Notes: generated by a model not told the origin, from the letters alone. 64,000 nt of DNA from Aliivibrio sp. 1S175 (GCF_001690985.1 NZ_MAJS01000035.1:233529-297528), one strand, 5' to 3'. Shown: positions 1 through 9,353, counted from the first letter of the stretch. Program-made: numbers and translations.

Positions 1-2
1 CT

Positions 3-1058
3 GCCGCCGGAATATTAACCTCATTTTGGTTATTAGCAGCAGGTTTACTTATCTTAAAGTTCACAGGCAGTGCTATTGGTTGGGGAATTCAGTTCCAAAA
101 CCCTATTTTCATTGGTTTTATGGTCACAATAACCGCCTTATTCACGGCTAATTTATTTGGTGTATTTGAAATTCAATTACCAAGTCGATTCTCTACCTCT
201 CTTGCAAACAAAGGGAATGATTCAACGGTTGGGCATTTTGTACAAGGGATGTTTGCAACCTTACTCGCAACCCCATGCAGTGCGCCATTTCTGGGTACCG
301 CGGTTGCCTTTGCATTAGGTGCAAGTACCCTTGAAATGTTGATGATATTCACTTTCTTAGGGTTAGGTATGGCACTACCTTGGTTGGTTTTTGCTTTATT
401 CCCTCGCCTTGTTTCGTTTATGCCAAAACCGGGCATGTGGATGAATAAAGTCAAACTCATTTTTGGCCTCATGATGTTAATCACCACATTGTGGTTACTG
501 AGTTTACTTACACCATTTATTGGTGGGCTATCAGCTGCCATTATTGGGTTATTACTCAGCACATACTTACTGTATCAAATAGGTAAAACCCAAGGTAAAA
601 ACACTGTTATTGCGATTATTGCTGTCATTGTATTTGCAAGTAGTGCTGCGCTAATTATTGGCAGCATGACAACAAAACACTGGGCTAGCCCTATTGAAGA
701 TAACCTTGCTTGGCAGCCACTTAATGAGCACGCCATTGATGAATACGTTAAACAAGGAAAAACGGTTTTTGTCGATGTAACGGCTGATTGGTGTATTACT
801 TGTAAGGCCAATAAGATTGGTGTGATTTTGCAAGATCCTGTGTATTCAGCATTACAGCAAGATAACGTCATTACCATGAAAGGCGATTGGACGCACCCAA
901 GCGATAAAATCACCAATTACTTAAAAAGCCATCAACGATTTGGGGTGCCACTCAATGTCGTTTATGGCCCCAATGCGCCTCAGGGATTACCATTGTCAGT
1001 GCTATTAACCAGTGATGACGTTATTCAAGCCATGGAATATGCAGGGAGAACAGACTAA
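3..1058 (+). CDS. ScsB/DsbD-like membrane thiol:disulfide interchange protein (5' end outside window)
   Basis: Partial gene; the reading frame is open from base 3, so the start lies upstream. DsbD/ScsB proteins pass electrons from cytoplasmic thioredoxin across the inner membrane to periplasmic thiol proteins. The visible 351 residues begin inside the membrane domain. A TPCSAP motif (cysteine codon near base 276) matches the second transmembrane redox cysteine of DsbD. Several hydrophobic helices follow, then a C-terminal periplasmic thioredoxin-like domain with DWCITCK (cysteine codons at 792 and 801). The stop overlaps the next start (TAATG), so the next two genes are probably co-translated partners. 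ScsB is preferred over DsbD because ScsD- and ScsC-like genes follow. The N-terminal domain that would settle this is not in the window. Confidence 0.85.
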   Translation, partial: AAGILTSFWLLAAGLLILKFTGSAIGWGIQFQNPIFIGFMVTITALFTANLFGVFEIQLPSRFSTSLANKGNDSTVGHFVQGMFATLLATPCSAPFLGTAVAFALGASTLEMLMIFTFLGLGMALPWLVFALFPRLVSFMPKPGMWMNKVKLIFGLMMLITTLWLLSLLTPFIGGLSAAIIGLLLSTYLLYQIGKTQGKNTVIAIIAVIVFASSAALIIGSMTTKHWASPIEDNLAWQPLNEHAIDEYVKQGKTVFVDVTADWCITCKANKIGVILQDPVYSALQQDNVITMKGDWTHPSDKITNYLKSHQRFGVPLNVVYGPNAPQGLPLSVLLTSDDVIQAMEYAGRTD

Positions 1059-1594
1059 TGGCAAAGAAAGACATAACGCCAAAAAAGACACAAACGATGA
1101 AAGAAAAGATCACCCGTTGGGTAAAAGAGATCGTCAAATTCACGCTTATCATTACCTTGTTTTCTATTGCCGTTGATTTTTGGCGTAGCCAAGACATGCC
1201 ATCAGAAACTATTCCTTCCCTGTCAATCAACACAATCGAGGGCGAATGGGTAGACATTAAGAAGATGAGTCAAGATGAACCCGTCTTACTTTATTTTTGG
1301 GGTACATGGTGCCCAGTGTGCAATGTTGTTAGCCCAAGCGTGAGTTGGTTATCAAGTGAGCATCACGTTGTTTCTGTCGCTATAACCTCCGGTGATAATA
1401 CTCGGTTAACGACATTCATGAATTACAAAGGCTATGAGTTTCCCGTGATTAATGATTCAACGGGCAGTATTAGTAAAGAATGGGGAGTTACGGCTACCCC
1501 ATCGATCGTCATCGTAAAAAACGGTGAAATATCTTCAATTACAACTGGCGTTACAACCCCAATGGGCTTGTGGCTACGTTTATTATTCGCTTAG
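1058..1594 (+). CDS. ScsD-like membrane-anchored thioredoxin-like protein
   Basis: 178 residues. A basic N-terminus and one hydrophobic segment (about residues 22-42) anchor a periplasmic thioredoxin-fold domain of the TlpA/ScsD kind. The active site reads WGTWCPVC, and the cis-proline loop appears as TATPSIVIV, as expected for a TlpA-like thiol reductase. The start codon overlaps the upstream stop, which suggests translational coupling. In the Scs systems the corresponding protein is thought to be an electron partner of ScsB. The order here is B-D-C rather than the B-C-D order of Salmonella. The family assignment is firm; the exact physiological partner is inferred from context. Confidence 0.85.
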   Translation: MAKKDITPKKTQTMKEKITRWVKEIVKFTLIITLFSIAVDFWRSQDMPSETIPSLSINTIEGEWVDIKKMSQDEPVLLYFWGTWCPVCNVVSPSVSWLSSEHHVVSVAITSGDNTRLTTFMNYKGYEFPVINDSTGSISKEWGVTATPSIVIVKNGEISSITTGVTTPMGLWLRLLFA

Positions 1595-1604
1595 GAGTCA
1601 CTCC

Positions 1605-2333
1605 ATGAAATCATTACTATTATCCGTATCAATCGCAGCAAGTCTTGTATTCTCACCATTGGTCTCAGCAGAAAGCCTTACGCCAAACCAAGAAAAGCAA
1701 TTAACTGAAATATCCGATCTATTACGTCAAAATCCAAACATTATTGAAGGGTTACATTCAAATTTAACTCAATATATTGATGGACAACAAACTCTGGAAA
1801 ATACTTTAAAACAGAATCATGATTACTTATACAACAACCCTGAACAACCTTATTTTGGTGCTGAAAATCCAAAGCTAACGATCATCAACTTCACCGATTA
1901 TAACTGCCCTTATTGTAAGCGTTTAGAATCAGGATTAATTGAAGTGATTAAAAAACATCCAGAAATCCGCGTTGTAAATGTTCTGCTCCCATTTCAACAG
2001 CGCATGATCCCAGGACTAAAAACCAATACAGCATGGTACGCATTAAATGTGTGGGAAAATGACCGTTCTAAATTTGCCGAGGTACATCGTCTAATGATGG
2101 CAAAACCATCACGACATGACAGTAACTCCGTAATGAAGATTGCCGATCTTACTGATACTCAGAAAGATTTAACGCCCAATCAAAAGAAAAAAGAACTTGT
2201 TGAAAAAAATGAAGACATATTCTCTCAACTTGGTTTAAGAGGCACTCCAAGTTTGATCATTGGCGATGAAATTATCCCAGGATTTATTCCTCAAGACCAA
2301 TTAGAAGCAACGATAAAAGCTCAGTTAAAATAA
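1605..2333 (+). CDS. ScsC/DsbG-like periplasmic disulfide protein (DsbA-fold)
   Basis: 242 residues from the ATG at 1605. This start has AGGAG just upstream and gives a clear signal peptide ending near VSA-ES; the frame is open further upstream but has no better start. The mature protein has an N-terminal helical region (about residues 25-75), then a DsbA-like thioredoxin fold with YNCPYCKR as the CxxC active site and GTPSL as the cis-proline loop. This is the layout of ScsC/DsbG-type periplasmic isomerases or oxidases. The helical N-terminal part resembles the oligomerisation region of trimeric ScsC proteins, though that is inference. It is the last gene of the operon, followed by a strong terminator. 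Confidence 0.85.
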   Translation: MKSLLLSVSIAASLVFSPLVSAESLTPNQEKQLTEISDLLRQNPNIIEGLHSNLTQYIDGQQTLENTLKQNHDYLYNNPEQPYFGAENPKLTIINFTDYNCPYCKRLESGLIEVIKKHPEIRVVNVLLPFQQRMIPGLKTNTAWYALNVWENDRSKFAEVHRLMMAKPSRHDSNSVMKIADLTDTQKDLTPNQKKKELVEKNEDIFSQLGLRGTPSLIIGDEIIPGFIPQDQLEATIKAQLK

Positions 2334-2338
2334 GCTAG

Positions 2339-2385
2339 AATAAAGTAGCTGTGGCCTACCTGTACCACAGCTACTTTATTTAATT
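2339..2385 (+). terminator. Rho-independent terminator after the scs-like operon
   Basis: A perfect 16-bp inverted repeat (2339-2354 with 2365-2380) encloses a 10-base loop, followed by a T-rich run. It sits six bases after the ScsC-like stop codon. Confidence 0.85.
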
Positions 2386-2669
2386 TTCATCATTATAAAA
2401 TATATAGTCTTTCTCACCAAAGTAGATCAATTAATTAACCATTGATAATCAATACATTTCTATATTGTAAGCCGCCGACCTTTCATTTATAAAAATAATA
2501 ACCCTTCATTTCACGGTAACAACACCCTATATTTATAAAATTGCATTTTTTATGTACTATTATATTAAACGATCATTTAAATTGCCTGTAATGTTGAAAT
2601 ATTTCGTTTATTTTTTGAGGAAAATTAAGTATTCTTAACATCAACCCAACAAGGATAGATTGAACTAAT
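2386..2669. other. AT-rich intergenic region, promoter side of the GGDEF gene
   Basis: No credible gene is seen. The region is strongly AT-rich and contains a palindrome centred near 2447 (ATTGAT-A-ATCAAT). It presumably holds the promoter of the diguanylate cyclase gene, but no convincing -35/-10 pair stands out. Confidence 0.4.
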
Positions 2670-3452
2670 ATGCCTGAATCTAATGTTTCTATCATCGCTG
2701 TCGGTATTTCAACCTTACTATTAATTGCCATCGTTGCAATGAGTCGTTATGTAGGTTTTGATTCTATTTCAGATGTTTTTTTTGAAGGTGCTACGCTCAT
2801 TTTACTTGTTTATATTTTCCTTACGGTAAAGCCACACCTTATTCCATACTCTAAAATAATGAATGGGGCTTACCTACTTTTATTTAATAAATGTTATGAT
2901 TTATTAACTGAAATTCCATTCTTTGATAAATATTCTGACAACTATGAAATCATTGATACTATTCTCGATGATGGAACGTTATTAGTCGCTTTCTTATTAA
3001 TTGCTATCGGGCTAACAACGATAGTGGCAAATATTATAAAAGAAAGTATGAAAGACGATTTGACAAGACTATATAACCGAAAAAAGTTTACCGATATCTC
3101 ATTATCATCGTTTGATCTAATTTACTTTGATTTAAATGGTTTAAAGAAAATAAATGACATGAAAGGTCATGCCATTGGCGATCTTATGATCATTCGTTTT
3201 GCTCAAGTTCTTAGAGAGCATTGCTTAAAACAAGAAATGGCTTTTCGAGCAGGGGGAGACGAATTTATTGTTATCACTCAGCCTAATCGAGCAAACTCAT
3301 ATATCGCTAGTGTTTATAAAACATTAGAAAATGATCTTATTTCATTCTCATACGGGATTGAAAAAGCAACGAAAGAAAACTTTGAAGAAGCATTAATACA
3401 ATCAGATAAAGCGATGTATAAAATGAAAAAATCACTAAAAAAGAGCACCTAA
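2670..3452 (+). CDS. Membrane-bound diguanylate cyclase (GGDEF domain)
   Basis: 260 residues. The N-terminal half holds about four hydrophobic segments (roughly residues 7-28, 37-55, 65-75 and 105-125) with no recognised sensor domain. The C-terminal GGDEF domain starts near DDLTRLYNRKKF (about residue 131). It has the substrate motif FDLNGLKKIND and an intact GGDEF at about residue 195, so synthesis of cyclic di-GMP is expected. No RxxD inhibitory site is seen just upstream of GGDEF, so product feedback may be absent. The gene is monocistronic and convergent with thiE. The signal it senses cannot be read from the sequence. Confidence 0.9.
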   Translation: MPESNVSIIAVGISTLLLIAIVAMSRYVGFDSISDVFFEGATLILLVYIFLTVKPHLIPYSKIMNGAYLLLFNKCYDLLTEIPFFDKYSDNYEIIDTILDDGTLLVAFLLIAIGLTTIVANIIKESMKDDLTRLYNRKKFTDISLSSFDLIYFDLNGLKKINDMKGHAIGDLMIIRFAQVLREHCLKQEMAFRAGGDEFIVITQPNRANSYIASVYKTLENDLISFSYGIEKATKENFEEALIQSDKAMYKMKKSLKKST

Positions 3453-3459
3453 AGTGCTC
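3443..3459. terminator. Small hairpin at the end of the GGDEF gene
   Basis: GAGCAC and GTGCTC form a 6-bp stem with a 5-base loop that overlaps the stop codon. It is flanked by an A-run on the left and an AT-rich run on the right, so it may end transcription from both convergent genes. Confidence 0.5.
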
Positions 3460-3493
3460 AAATTTCATATTGATAAGCTAACTAATAGAACAA

Positions 3494-4114
3494 TTAACGT
3501 CCCATCAATTCAAGTAACCCTTCACTTGCCTGCTTTGGCGATGTTGCATGGCAAATTGCCGACACTAAAGCAATACCATCCACTTGAGTATCTGCTACTT
3601 TCTTAATGTTCGTTTCGTTAATTCCACCAATGGCAACAAGTGGGAGTTTGCTTTCTTTAACCGCTTTCGTTAAACCGTCAATGCCCCACTCTTTAATAAT
3701 ATTAGTCTTAGTTGGCGTAGAAAATATCGCACTGATACCAAGGTAATCAACTGGCAGATCTTGCGCTTCACGCAACTGCGTTTCATTTTCAACAGACAAC
3801 CCTAAAATCATATCAGGACCTATCAATTGACGAGCAAGGTTTGCAGGCATATCCGATTGACCTAAATGAACCCCATCCGCTTGCACCGCTAATGCCACAT
3901 CAACACGATCATTTATAATTAATGGTACACCACTGTCTTTTAATACTTTTTTTATCGCTAGTGAGCGTTCAATAAAAGCACGTACATCACCATGTTTTTC
4001 ACGGATCTGCACCATGGTTACGCCGCCTTTTATTGCCTCTGCAACAACGTGGCACAACGTATCAATATCTTGTTGATCGTCAGTCACTAAATATAATGTA
4101 TAAGGGTTATTCAT
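3494..4114 (-). CDS. thiE: Thiamine-phosphate synthase
   Basis: Condenses HMP pyrophosphate with the thiazole phosphate to give thiamine phosphate. It is a TIM-barrel protein with MVQIREK, an IINDRVDVAL block, DGVHLGQSDMP and AIGGI, all typical of ThiE. The phosphate-loop motif reads GISAIFSTPTKTN, a slight departure from the usual GxGPxFxTxTK. The start is placed at the ATG at 4114 (206 residues), matching the usual MNNPY-type beginning. An alternative ATG at 4132 overlaps the thiM stop and adds six residues. It is the last gene of the salvage operon. Confidence 0.93.
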   Translation of the reverse strand: MNNPYTLYLVTDDQQDIDTLCHVVAEAIKGGVTMVQIREKHGDVRAFIERSLAIKKVLKDSGVPLIINDRVDVALAVQADGVHLGQSDMPANLARQLIGPDMILGLSVENETQLREAQDLPVDYLGISAIFSTPTKTNIIKEWGIDGLTKAVKESKLPLVAIGGINETNIKKVADTQVDGIALVSAICHATSPKQASEGLLELMGR

Positions 4115-4124
4115 ATTACGAAAC

Positions 4125-4928
4125 CTATGCATTAATCGTTAATTTCAAACGACGTGTAATCGTTTCTTCATCTAGCTGATAAAGTGAATCTAATAGGTTC
4201 ATTTGTAAGCTACCTGGACCTGCTGATTGCTCTGCGGCGATTTCACCTGCAATGCCTAAAATAGCGGTAGCTGCAACCCCTGAATGCTCACCTATTGCAG
4301 CAAAAGCACCCGTTAATGCAGTATGTGTGCAACCCATTCCCGTAACAAAAGGCATCATCGCATGGCCATTATTCAATTGGTACTGCGCATCTTTCGTAAC
4401 TACATAATCAGTTTCACCCGAAATAACGACGCTGCATTGATACTGCTGCGCGACATAACAAGCCGCACCTAACGCAGAATCACTGCTGTCTAATGCATCT
4501 ACGCCTTTGCTCTGCGCGTTCTCACCCGCTAAAGCGATGATCTCAGAGGCATTACCACGAATAATCAGTGTATTCGCGGCTTCTGCGATTTGACGCGCGG
4601 TTTGGGTACGAAGTTGACTTGCACCACATCCCACCGGATCAAGCACCACCACTTTATTATTAAGGTTTGCTTGCTCTACCGCGAAATGCATTCTTGGTGT
4701 CCATACGCTATCCAACGTACCAATATTAATGACTAACGCACCAGAGAAACTCATCATCTCTGCCATTTCTTGTTGGCTGTGCGCCATGATTGGTGACGCA
4801 CCTAACGCCAATAACGCATTCGCAGTGTTATTCATCACGACGTAGTTGGTAATATTCACAACTAATGGCTTTTTCTCACGTAATATCGCTAATGCGTCAA
4901 TAATCTTTTGCGTGTTCATGACCGTCAT
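4125..4928 (-). CDS. thiM: Hydroxyethylthiazole kinase
   Basis: 267 residues. Phosphorylates the thiazole moiety of thiamine using ATP, a salvage step. Diagnostic blocks are present: [10 protein letters not shown] near the N-terminus, [11 protein letters not shown] in the middle, and [10 protein letters not shown], which carries the conserved active-site cysteine. The gene lies between tenA and thiE, and its end meets the thiE start region, consistent with coupled translation of thiazole kinase and thiamine phosphate synthase. Confidence 0.95.
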   Translation of the reverse strand: MTVMNTQKIIDALAILREKKPLVVNITNYVVMNNTANALLALGASPIMAHSQQEMAEMMSFSGALVINIGTLDSVWTPRMHFAVEQANLNNKVVVLDPVGCGASQLRTQTARQIAEAANTLIIRGNASEIIALAGENAQSKGVDALDSSDSALGAACYVAQQYQCSVVISGETDYVVTKDAQYQLNNGHAMMPFVTGMGCTHTALTGAFAAIGEHSGVAATAILGIAGEIAAEQSAGPGSLQMNLLDSLYQLDEETITRRLKLTINA

Positions 4929-4982
4929 TGTTCTTCCTTAATTCGTTCGCTTATTCATTAATTGAGTACTAATCATCAACAA

Positions 4983-5645
4983 TTAGGCTTCATCTAATCC
5001 TTGCTGCCAAAACGCCACTTCCATACGAGTCGCCGTTTTAAAAATATGACACAAACGCTGCCCACGCTGACTATCAAGGTCGATATCGGCAAGCAATTCA
5101 TCTAACTGTGTAATGCTTTTTTGCACGCCTGATTGAAACTCTTCACCACCATACATCTTGATCCAATTCGCATACGGATTGCCTTCAAGCTTAGTTGATT
5201 CTCTTGCTAGTAGCTGCGCGCCAATCACCCCATAACCAATCGAACACGGTGCTAATGCTGCGTATAAATCAATGACATCACCAGACATGCCAGTATCTAA
5301 TACAAATCGAGTGTAAGCGACCGTGCCAAAGGCTTCTGGCTCTGCTTCCATCTCTAATTCTGACACGCCCCACTCACTACAATAAGTCACATGGTGTGCA
5401 ATTTCAGAACTCAATAACGCTTGTACACTCGGTAACGCCATTCGCATTTCTGCTAACGTTCTCGCTTTATAAATCGCTAAGGCATACGCTCTTGTGTACT
5501 GCTTTAAAAACAGAAAATCTTGTTTTAAATAATGTAGAAATGACGAATGCGCTAGCTCTCCAAGCGCTAATTGTTGAACGAAGCTGTGCTCAGTGTATTC
5601 GGTCCACTCGTTTTGACACGCTTGAATTAAGTCTTGATGATTCAT
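4983..5645 (-). CDS. tenA: TenA-family aminopyrimidine aminohydrolase (thiaminase II)
   Basis: 220 residues, an all-helical TenA protein. The family hydrolyses aminomethyl-HMP (from degraded thiamine) to HMP for re-use. The conserved region FLKQYTRAYALAIYKA and the catalytic cysteine in APCSIGYG are visible. Its place directly downstream of a pyrimidine-type ABC transporter and upstream of thiM/thiE supports a role in salvaging imported thiamine breakdown products. Confidence 0.93.
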   Translation of the reverse strand: MNHQDLIQACQNEWTEYTEHSFVQQLALGELAHSSFLHYLKQDFLFLKQYTRAYALAIYKARTLAEMRMALPSVQALLSSEIAHHVTYCSEWGVSELEMEAEPEAFGTVAYTRFVLDTGMSGDVIDLYAALAPCSIGYGVIGAQLLARESTKLEGNPYANWIKMYGGEEFQSGVQKSITQLDELLADIDLDSQRGQRLCHIFKTATRMEVAFWQQGLDEA

Positions 5646-5678
5646 ACTGATTCTCTAAAAATAAATAGGAAAAATGGA

Positions 5679-6626
5679 TTACAACACCGGCACAAAATCT
5701 TGAGCTTTAGGTTGTGTTTTTATGATCTTATGCTTGAACATAAACTCAGAGAAACGATTGTAGCGCTCTAAATCAACCGCTGATGGGCGTAAAGCAAAAC
5801 GCGTTAACGTGTCATTCCATGCGCGTTTATTTAATTCATTGTTTAGAGTGTCTGGCGCGTAAGAAACAAAGGTTTTCCACGATTCATCAGGGTGATTCAC
5901 AATAAACTGCGTCGCTTTTTCGATAGCGTGGTTAAATTTCTTTAGCGTATCGGCATCGTACGTCTTAGCGTTCGCAACAAAAACAAGCTCATCATACGAG
6001 GGCACACCGTGCTCTTCTGGGAAAAACGATTTCGCTTTGTAGCCTTCTAATGCCAATTGATTGGTTTCAAAATTACGTAGCCCTCCCCAAATAGCATCCA
6101 CTTTTCCTGAAGCTAATGACGACGATAATGCCCAACCGACATTGATGATTTTAACCTCAGAAAAATCAACCCCTTCTGTATTCAGCATCGTTCCTATCGT
6201 AGCGTCTTCATTACCCGCAATCGCAATACCAATCTTCTTGCCTTTCAAATCAGCTAAAGAGTTTATCTTGCCGTTATCCAGTACCATTAAGGTGTTTAAT
6301 GGCGTAGCGATAAGAGTAGCTGAACGAATTAACGGTAAACCTGCCGCTACATCAATCGTTAAACTGGTTTGGTAAGAAATGGCTAAATCAATGTTATTGG
6401 CCGCCACTAATTTTGCCGGCATACTTGGATCGGCGGGTTCTTGAATCGTCACATTTAGGCCTTCTTCTTTGAAGTAGCCTTTTTGTTGTGCGATAACCAC
6501 TGGCCCATGGTTCGGATTTACAAACCAATCCAACATTAATGTCATCGCTTTGTCTTCCGCGCTTGCCATCATGGAGTAGCTTGAAATAAGCAGAGCCATC
6601 GCCCCTTTAATTACTCTATTTTTCAT
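5679..6626 (-). CDS. thiY: NMT1/THI5-type periplasmic binding protein for a thiamine pyrimidine precursor
   Basis: 315 residues with a signal peptide (about residues 1-23, ending MMASA-ED). The fold is the SsuA/THI5-like substrate-binding family. The N-terminal MLDWFVNPNHGPVVIA block matches ThiY/THI5-type proteins, which bind formylaminopyrimidine or HMP in the periplasm. It is the solute-binding part of the ABC transporter encoded by the next two genes of the operon. The ligand is inferred from family and from the thiamine operon; the gene symbol follows the Bacillus system. Confidence 0.85.
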   Translation of the reverse strand: MKNRVIKGAMALLISSYSMMASAEDKAMTLMLDWFVNPNHGPVVIAQQKGYFKEEGLNVTIQEPADPSMPAKLVAANNIDLAISYQTSLTIDVAAGLPLIRSATLIATPLNTLMVLDNGKINSLADLKGKKIGIAIAGNEDATIGTMLNTEGVDFSEVKIINVGWALSSSLASGKVDAIWGGLRNFETNQLALEGYKAKSFFPEEHGVPSYDELVFVANAKTYDADTLKKFNHAIEKATQFIVNHPDESWKTFVSYAPDTLNNELNKRAWNDTLTRFALRPSAVDLERYNRFSEFMFKHKIIKTQPKAQDFVPVL

Positions 6627-6653
6627 TATTCAATGAGTCCTTTTATTATGAAT

Positions 6654-7472
6654 TTATTTATCGTGTTGCCACGGTATGAGTTTTTGAATCAATACATCCG
6701 CAAGAAAATACAAACTGACGGATAGCGCCGCGAGAATAAATAACGCAGCAAACATTTCATCTATCATCATTCGAGCATTCGCTTGCAGCATCAAATAGCC
6801 GAGGCCTTCGCTTGACCCTACCCATTCACCAACGACTGCACCAATAGGTGCGACAACAACAGCAACACGGATACCAGACGCTAAGGCAGGTAAAGCCGCA
6901 GGTAAGCGAACGTATTTTAATAATTGCCATTTTGATGCACCCATCGTGTGGGCTAAATCAAGGTAACCACTAGGGGTATTTCGCAGCCCGTCATAACAAC
7001 AGGTAGTCACAGGGAAAAAGATAATTAATGCCGCCATCACGACCTTTGATGCAATGCCATAGCCTAGCCACAACATCAAAATAGGTGCTATAGCAAAAAC
7101 GGGGATTGCTTGACTCGCAATTAAAATTGGTAATAACCAACGGCGAAGTGGATCAAATAACAGCATTTGAAGCGCAAATAACAACCCCATAGAAAGGCCC
7201 AAACCAAGACCAAGTAAGATCTCTTGAGCCGTTATCCATGAATGAGCAAGTAGCACATCGTATCGTTGTATTAATTTAGTAAAGACAGCCAATGGACTCG
7301 GTAAAATGAAGCTTGGTAAAGCAAAAACGATTACGATGAATTGCCACAACCCAAGAATAACCACCGCACTGATTAAGATTCTTATTAAGGATTTCACGTT
7401 TTGTAGCATTGGTTTTTGCGTTACCTTTCCTATCGTTGCTGATGTCGGATTTATAAGGAGTGATTTAGACAT
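6654..7472 (-). CDS. thiX: ABC transporter permease for thiamine pyrimidine precursor
   Basis: 272 residues with about six transmembrane helices after a roughly 25-residue cytoplasmic tail. The EAA-type coupling loop is visible around [19 protein letters not shown]. It belongs to the SsuC/TauC-like permease family usually paired with NMT1-type binding proteins. Its start overlaps the ATPase gene by eight bases, a sign of tight co-translation. The symbol is tentative because naming varies between thiX and ytlD. Confidence 0.85.
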   Translation of the reverse strand: MSKSLLINPTSATIGKVTQKPMLQNVKSLIRILISAVVILGLWQFIVIVFALPSFILPSPLAVFTKLIQRYDVLLAHSWITAQEILLGLGLGLSMGLLFALQMLLFDPLRRWLLPILIASQAIPVFAIAPILMLWLGYGIASKVVMAALIIFFPVTTCCYDGLRNTPSGYLDLAHTMGASKWQLLKYVRLPAALPALASGIRVAVVVAPIGAVVGEWVGSSEGLGYLMLQANARMMIDEMFAALFILAALSVSLYFLADVLIQKLIPWQHDK

Positions 7473-8232
7473 AATCGACCTCTAACGTATCAATTATCTG
7501 CTGTTGAAGTACCGCCAACTCTGCATCAATCTTGCGAGGTATCGACGTACTTGGAACGGGTAAGGAGACCGCTGAAGCAGGCTGTCCTTGCATGATATAA
7601 ACCGCATCACTCAGTCTTAACGCTTCTTGTGGATCATGCGTGATCAATAAAACGGTTTTATCTGCTAACACTTGAGCAGCAAGATCTTGCAGGCGATAAC
7701 GAGTGACGGCATCTAACGCAGAAAAAGGTTCATCCATTAATACCATTGGTTTGTCTTGCATTAATGTCCGAGCTAACGCCACACGCTGCCGCATTCCACC
7801 CGATAATTGCGACGGCATCGTAAACTCGTGCCCTTTTAGTCCAACTAACTCTAAAAGTTCATGCGCTCTGTGTTTATCCGAGTTCGGTTTCGTTGAATTA
7901 AAGCGAGAGTTCGTTGCAAACTTGTCGGCAAAGCAGACGTTATCTATTACGTTTAACCACGGCATCAATAAATCTTGTTGCGCCATGTACGCGATATTGC
8001 CTTCTAATGCGTCTACGCCATCAATCGAAACATCCCCTGACCACATGACTTTATCGGTCAATAATCCTGCGAGATAACGCAAAATAGAGGTTTTACCACA
8101 ACCACTTCTACCTAATATGGCGGTCCATTTTCCTTTAGGGATCGTCATATTTAGATTGAAAATAATAGGCTGTTCGCTGTCTTTATACTGTAACGCCCCA
8201 TTAGAAATGACGGCACTAATGCGATTGTTCAT
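7465..8232 (-). CDS. thiZ: ABC transporter ATPase for thiamine pyrimidine precursor
   Basis: 255 residues. Walker A is GRSGCGKTS, the signature is [15 protein letters not shown], Walker B is MVLMDEP, and the switch histidine is in [11 protein letters not shown]. It is SsuB/TauB-like. It lies five bases downstream of thiD and overlaps the permease gene. It would energise import of the pyrimidine precursor bound by the THI5-type protein. Confidence 0.88.
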   Translation of the reverse strand: MNNRISAVISNGALQYKDSEQPIIFNLNMTIPKGKWTAILGRSGCGKTSILRYLAGLLTDKVMWSGDVSIDGVDALEGNIAYMAQQDLLMPWLNVIDNVCFADKFATNSRFNSTKPNSDKHRAHELLELVGLKGHEFTMPSQLSGGMRQRVALARTLMQDKPMVLMDEPFSALDAVTRYRLQDLAAQVLADKTVLLITHDPQEALRLSDAVYIMQGQPASAVSLPVPSTSIPRKIDAELAVLQQQIIDTLEVDYV

Positions 8233-8237
8233 TCCCG

Positions 8238-9092
8238 TTACTCTTGAGTATGTAAAGCAAAGAAGTGATTCACAGGCCCATGCCCCTGACCAATATTCAG
8301 TTCATCCGCATGAATAATCGCTTGAGTAATATAATGCTTACCTAGTGTTACTGCCGCCTGTAACTCATGACCTTGCGCTAAATATGAAGCAATCGCTGAC
8401 GATAACGTACAGCCCGTGCCATGTGTATTGCGAGTTTCAATTCGGGGTGTCGATAAACGCTCTATGGAATCAGATAAAATCAGTAAATCAGTACTGTTCT
8501 CATCCTTTTCTAAATGCCCACCTTTTAGCAATACTGATTTAGCACCTAATTGACGAAGTTCATCAATCATTGCCGTCATTTCAGCTTCACTTTCGGGTAC
8601 TTTAGCGTTAATGAGTGCCGCCGCTTCAGGGAGGTTTGGCGTGATAACATCGGCAAGAGGAAGTAGTTCGGATTTAAGGCTTTCAATAGCAGAGGATTGC
8701 AGAAGAAGATCACCACTGGTTGCCACCATAACAGGGTCAACCACAAGATAGCGAGGAGAGTATTGTTTTATTTTTTTCGCAACAGAGCGGATGATATCAG
8801 AATCACTTAACATGCCGACTTTAACGGCGATAACATTCAAATCAGAAAAAACAGCATCAAGTTGCTGCTCAACAAATTCACTGTTGATTGGATAAATGCC
8901 CGTCACGCCTTGCGTATTTTGAGCCGTTAATGCGGTAATCACAGAGCACGCATAACTGCCGGTTGCAGAAATTGCTTTGATGTCAGCTTGGATGCCTGCG
9001 CCACCACCACTGTCAGAGCCAGCAATGGTTAGTACAATCGGTGTTGTTGCAGATAATGTCGATAAAAGTGCGGTAGTGTGTAACGAAGGCAT
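8238..9092 (-). CDS. thiD: Hydroxymethylpyrimidine/phosphomethylpyrimidine kinase
   Basis: 284 residues. Converts HMP to HMP-P and then HMP-PP. Signature blocks are present: [16 protein letters not shown] for pyrimidine and ATP binding, [11 protein letters not shown], and [14 protein letters not shown] with the catalytic cysteine. It is the first gene after the TPP riboswitch. The start at 9092 has an AGGGA ribosome-binding site eight bases upstream, and that site lies inside a hairpin. The first gene of the operon being a salvage kinase, with no thiC in the operon, fits a scavenging strategy. Confidence 0.95.
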   Translation of the reverse strand: MPSLHTTALLSTLSATTPIVLTIAGSDSGGGAGIQADIKAISATGSYACSVITALTAQNTQGVTGIYPINSEFVEQQLDAVFSDLNVIAVKVGMLSDSDIIRSVAKKIKQYSPRYLVVDPVMVATSGDLLLQSSAIESLKSELLPLADVITPNLPEAAALINAKVPESEAEMTAMIDELRQLGAKSVLLKGGHLEKDENSTDLLILSDSIERLSTPRIETRNTHGTGCTLSSAIASYLAQGHELQAAVTLGKHYITQAIIHADELNIGQGHGPVNHFFALHTQE

Positions 9093-9102
9093 ACTTATTT
9101 TC

Positions 9103-9119
9103 CCTAACTAACGGTTAGG
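9103..9119 (-). promoter_or_regulatory. Hairpin sequestering the thiD ribosome-binding site
   Basis: On the minus strand CCTAAC pairs with GTTAGG across a 5-base loop, and the second arm is part of the AGGGA ribosome-binding site of thiD. This looks like the expression platform by which the upstream TPP aptamer blocks translation. A larger 8-bp stem (9132-9139 with 9158-9165) lies between aptamer and hairpin and may take part in the switch. Confidence 0.55.
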
Positions 9120-9201
9120 AAAAACAGTCACATGAGATAAAGATACCGAGTAGGTGCTATCTCATTAAAAGAAACTAATCAGAGAGATCGTTTCAAGAAG
9201 A

Positions 9202-9288
9202 CCATTAGTTCCCTACGTCAGTATTAACTGAATCAGGTTCAACGGGTTCGCTATTGCGATCTCAGCCTATTGGCTCCCCGACTAATGG
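9202..9288 (-). promoter_or_regulatory. TPP (THI-box) riboswitch
   Basis: On the minus strand the element opens with CCATTAGTCGGGGAGCC, contains CTGAGA, then ACCCGTTGAACCTGAT and the 3' conserved core ATACTGACGTAGGGAA, closing with ACTAATGG, which pairs with the 5' end. These are the defining conserved parts of the thiamine pyrophosphate aptamer. It lies about 110 bases ahead of thiD and controls the whole salvage operon. Confidence 0.97.
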
Positions 9289-9316
9289 CGTCATACTATC
9301 ACTAATCGATTTGTAA

Positions 9317-9344
9317 ATAGTATGCTTTTTTATGAGAATGATAA
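9317..9344 (-). promoter_or_regulatory. Possible promoter of the thiamine salvage operon
   Basis: On the minus strand TTATCA (9339-9344) and TACTAT (9317-9322) are separated by 16 bases, placing a start site shortly before the riboswitch. The match is only moderate. Confidence 0.35.
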
Positions 9345-9353
9345 CTGTATTAG

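Noticed and set aside
2441-2453. Palindrome ATTGAT-A-ATCAAT as a possible FNR site
   Set aside because: The spacer between TTGAT and ATCAA is far shorter than the required four bases.
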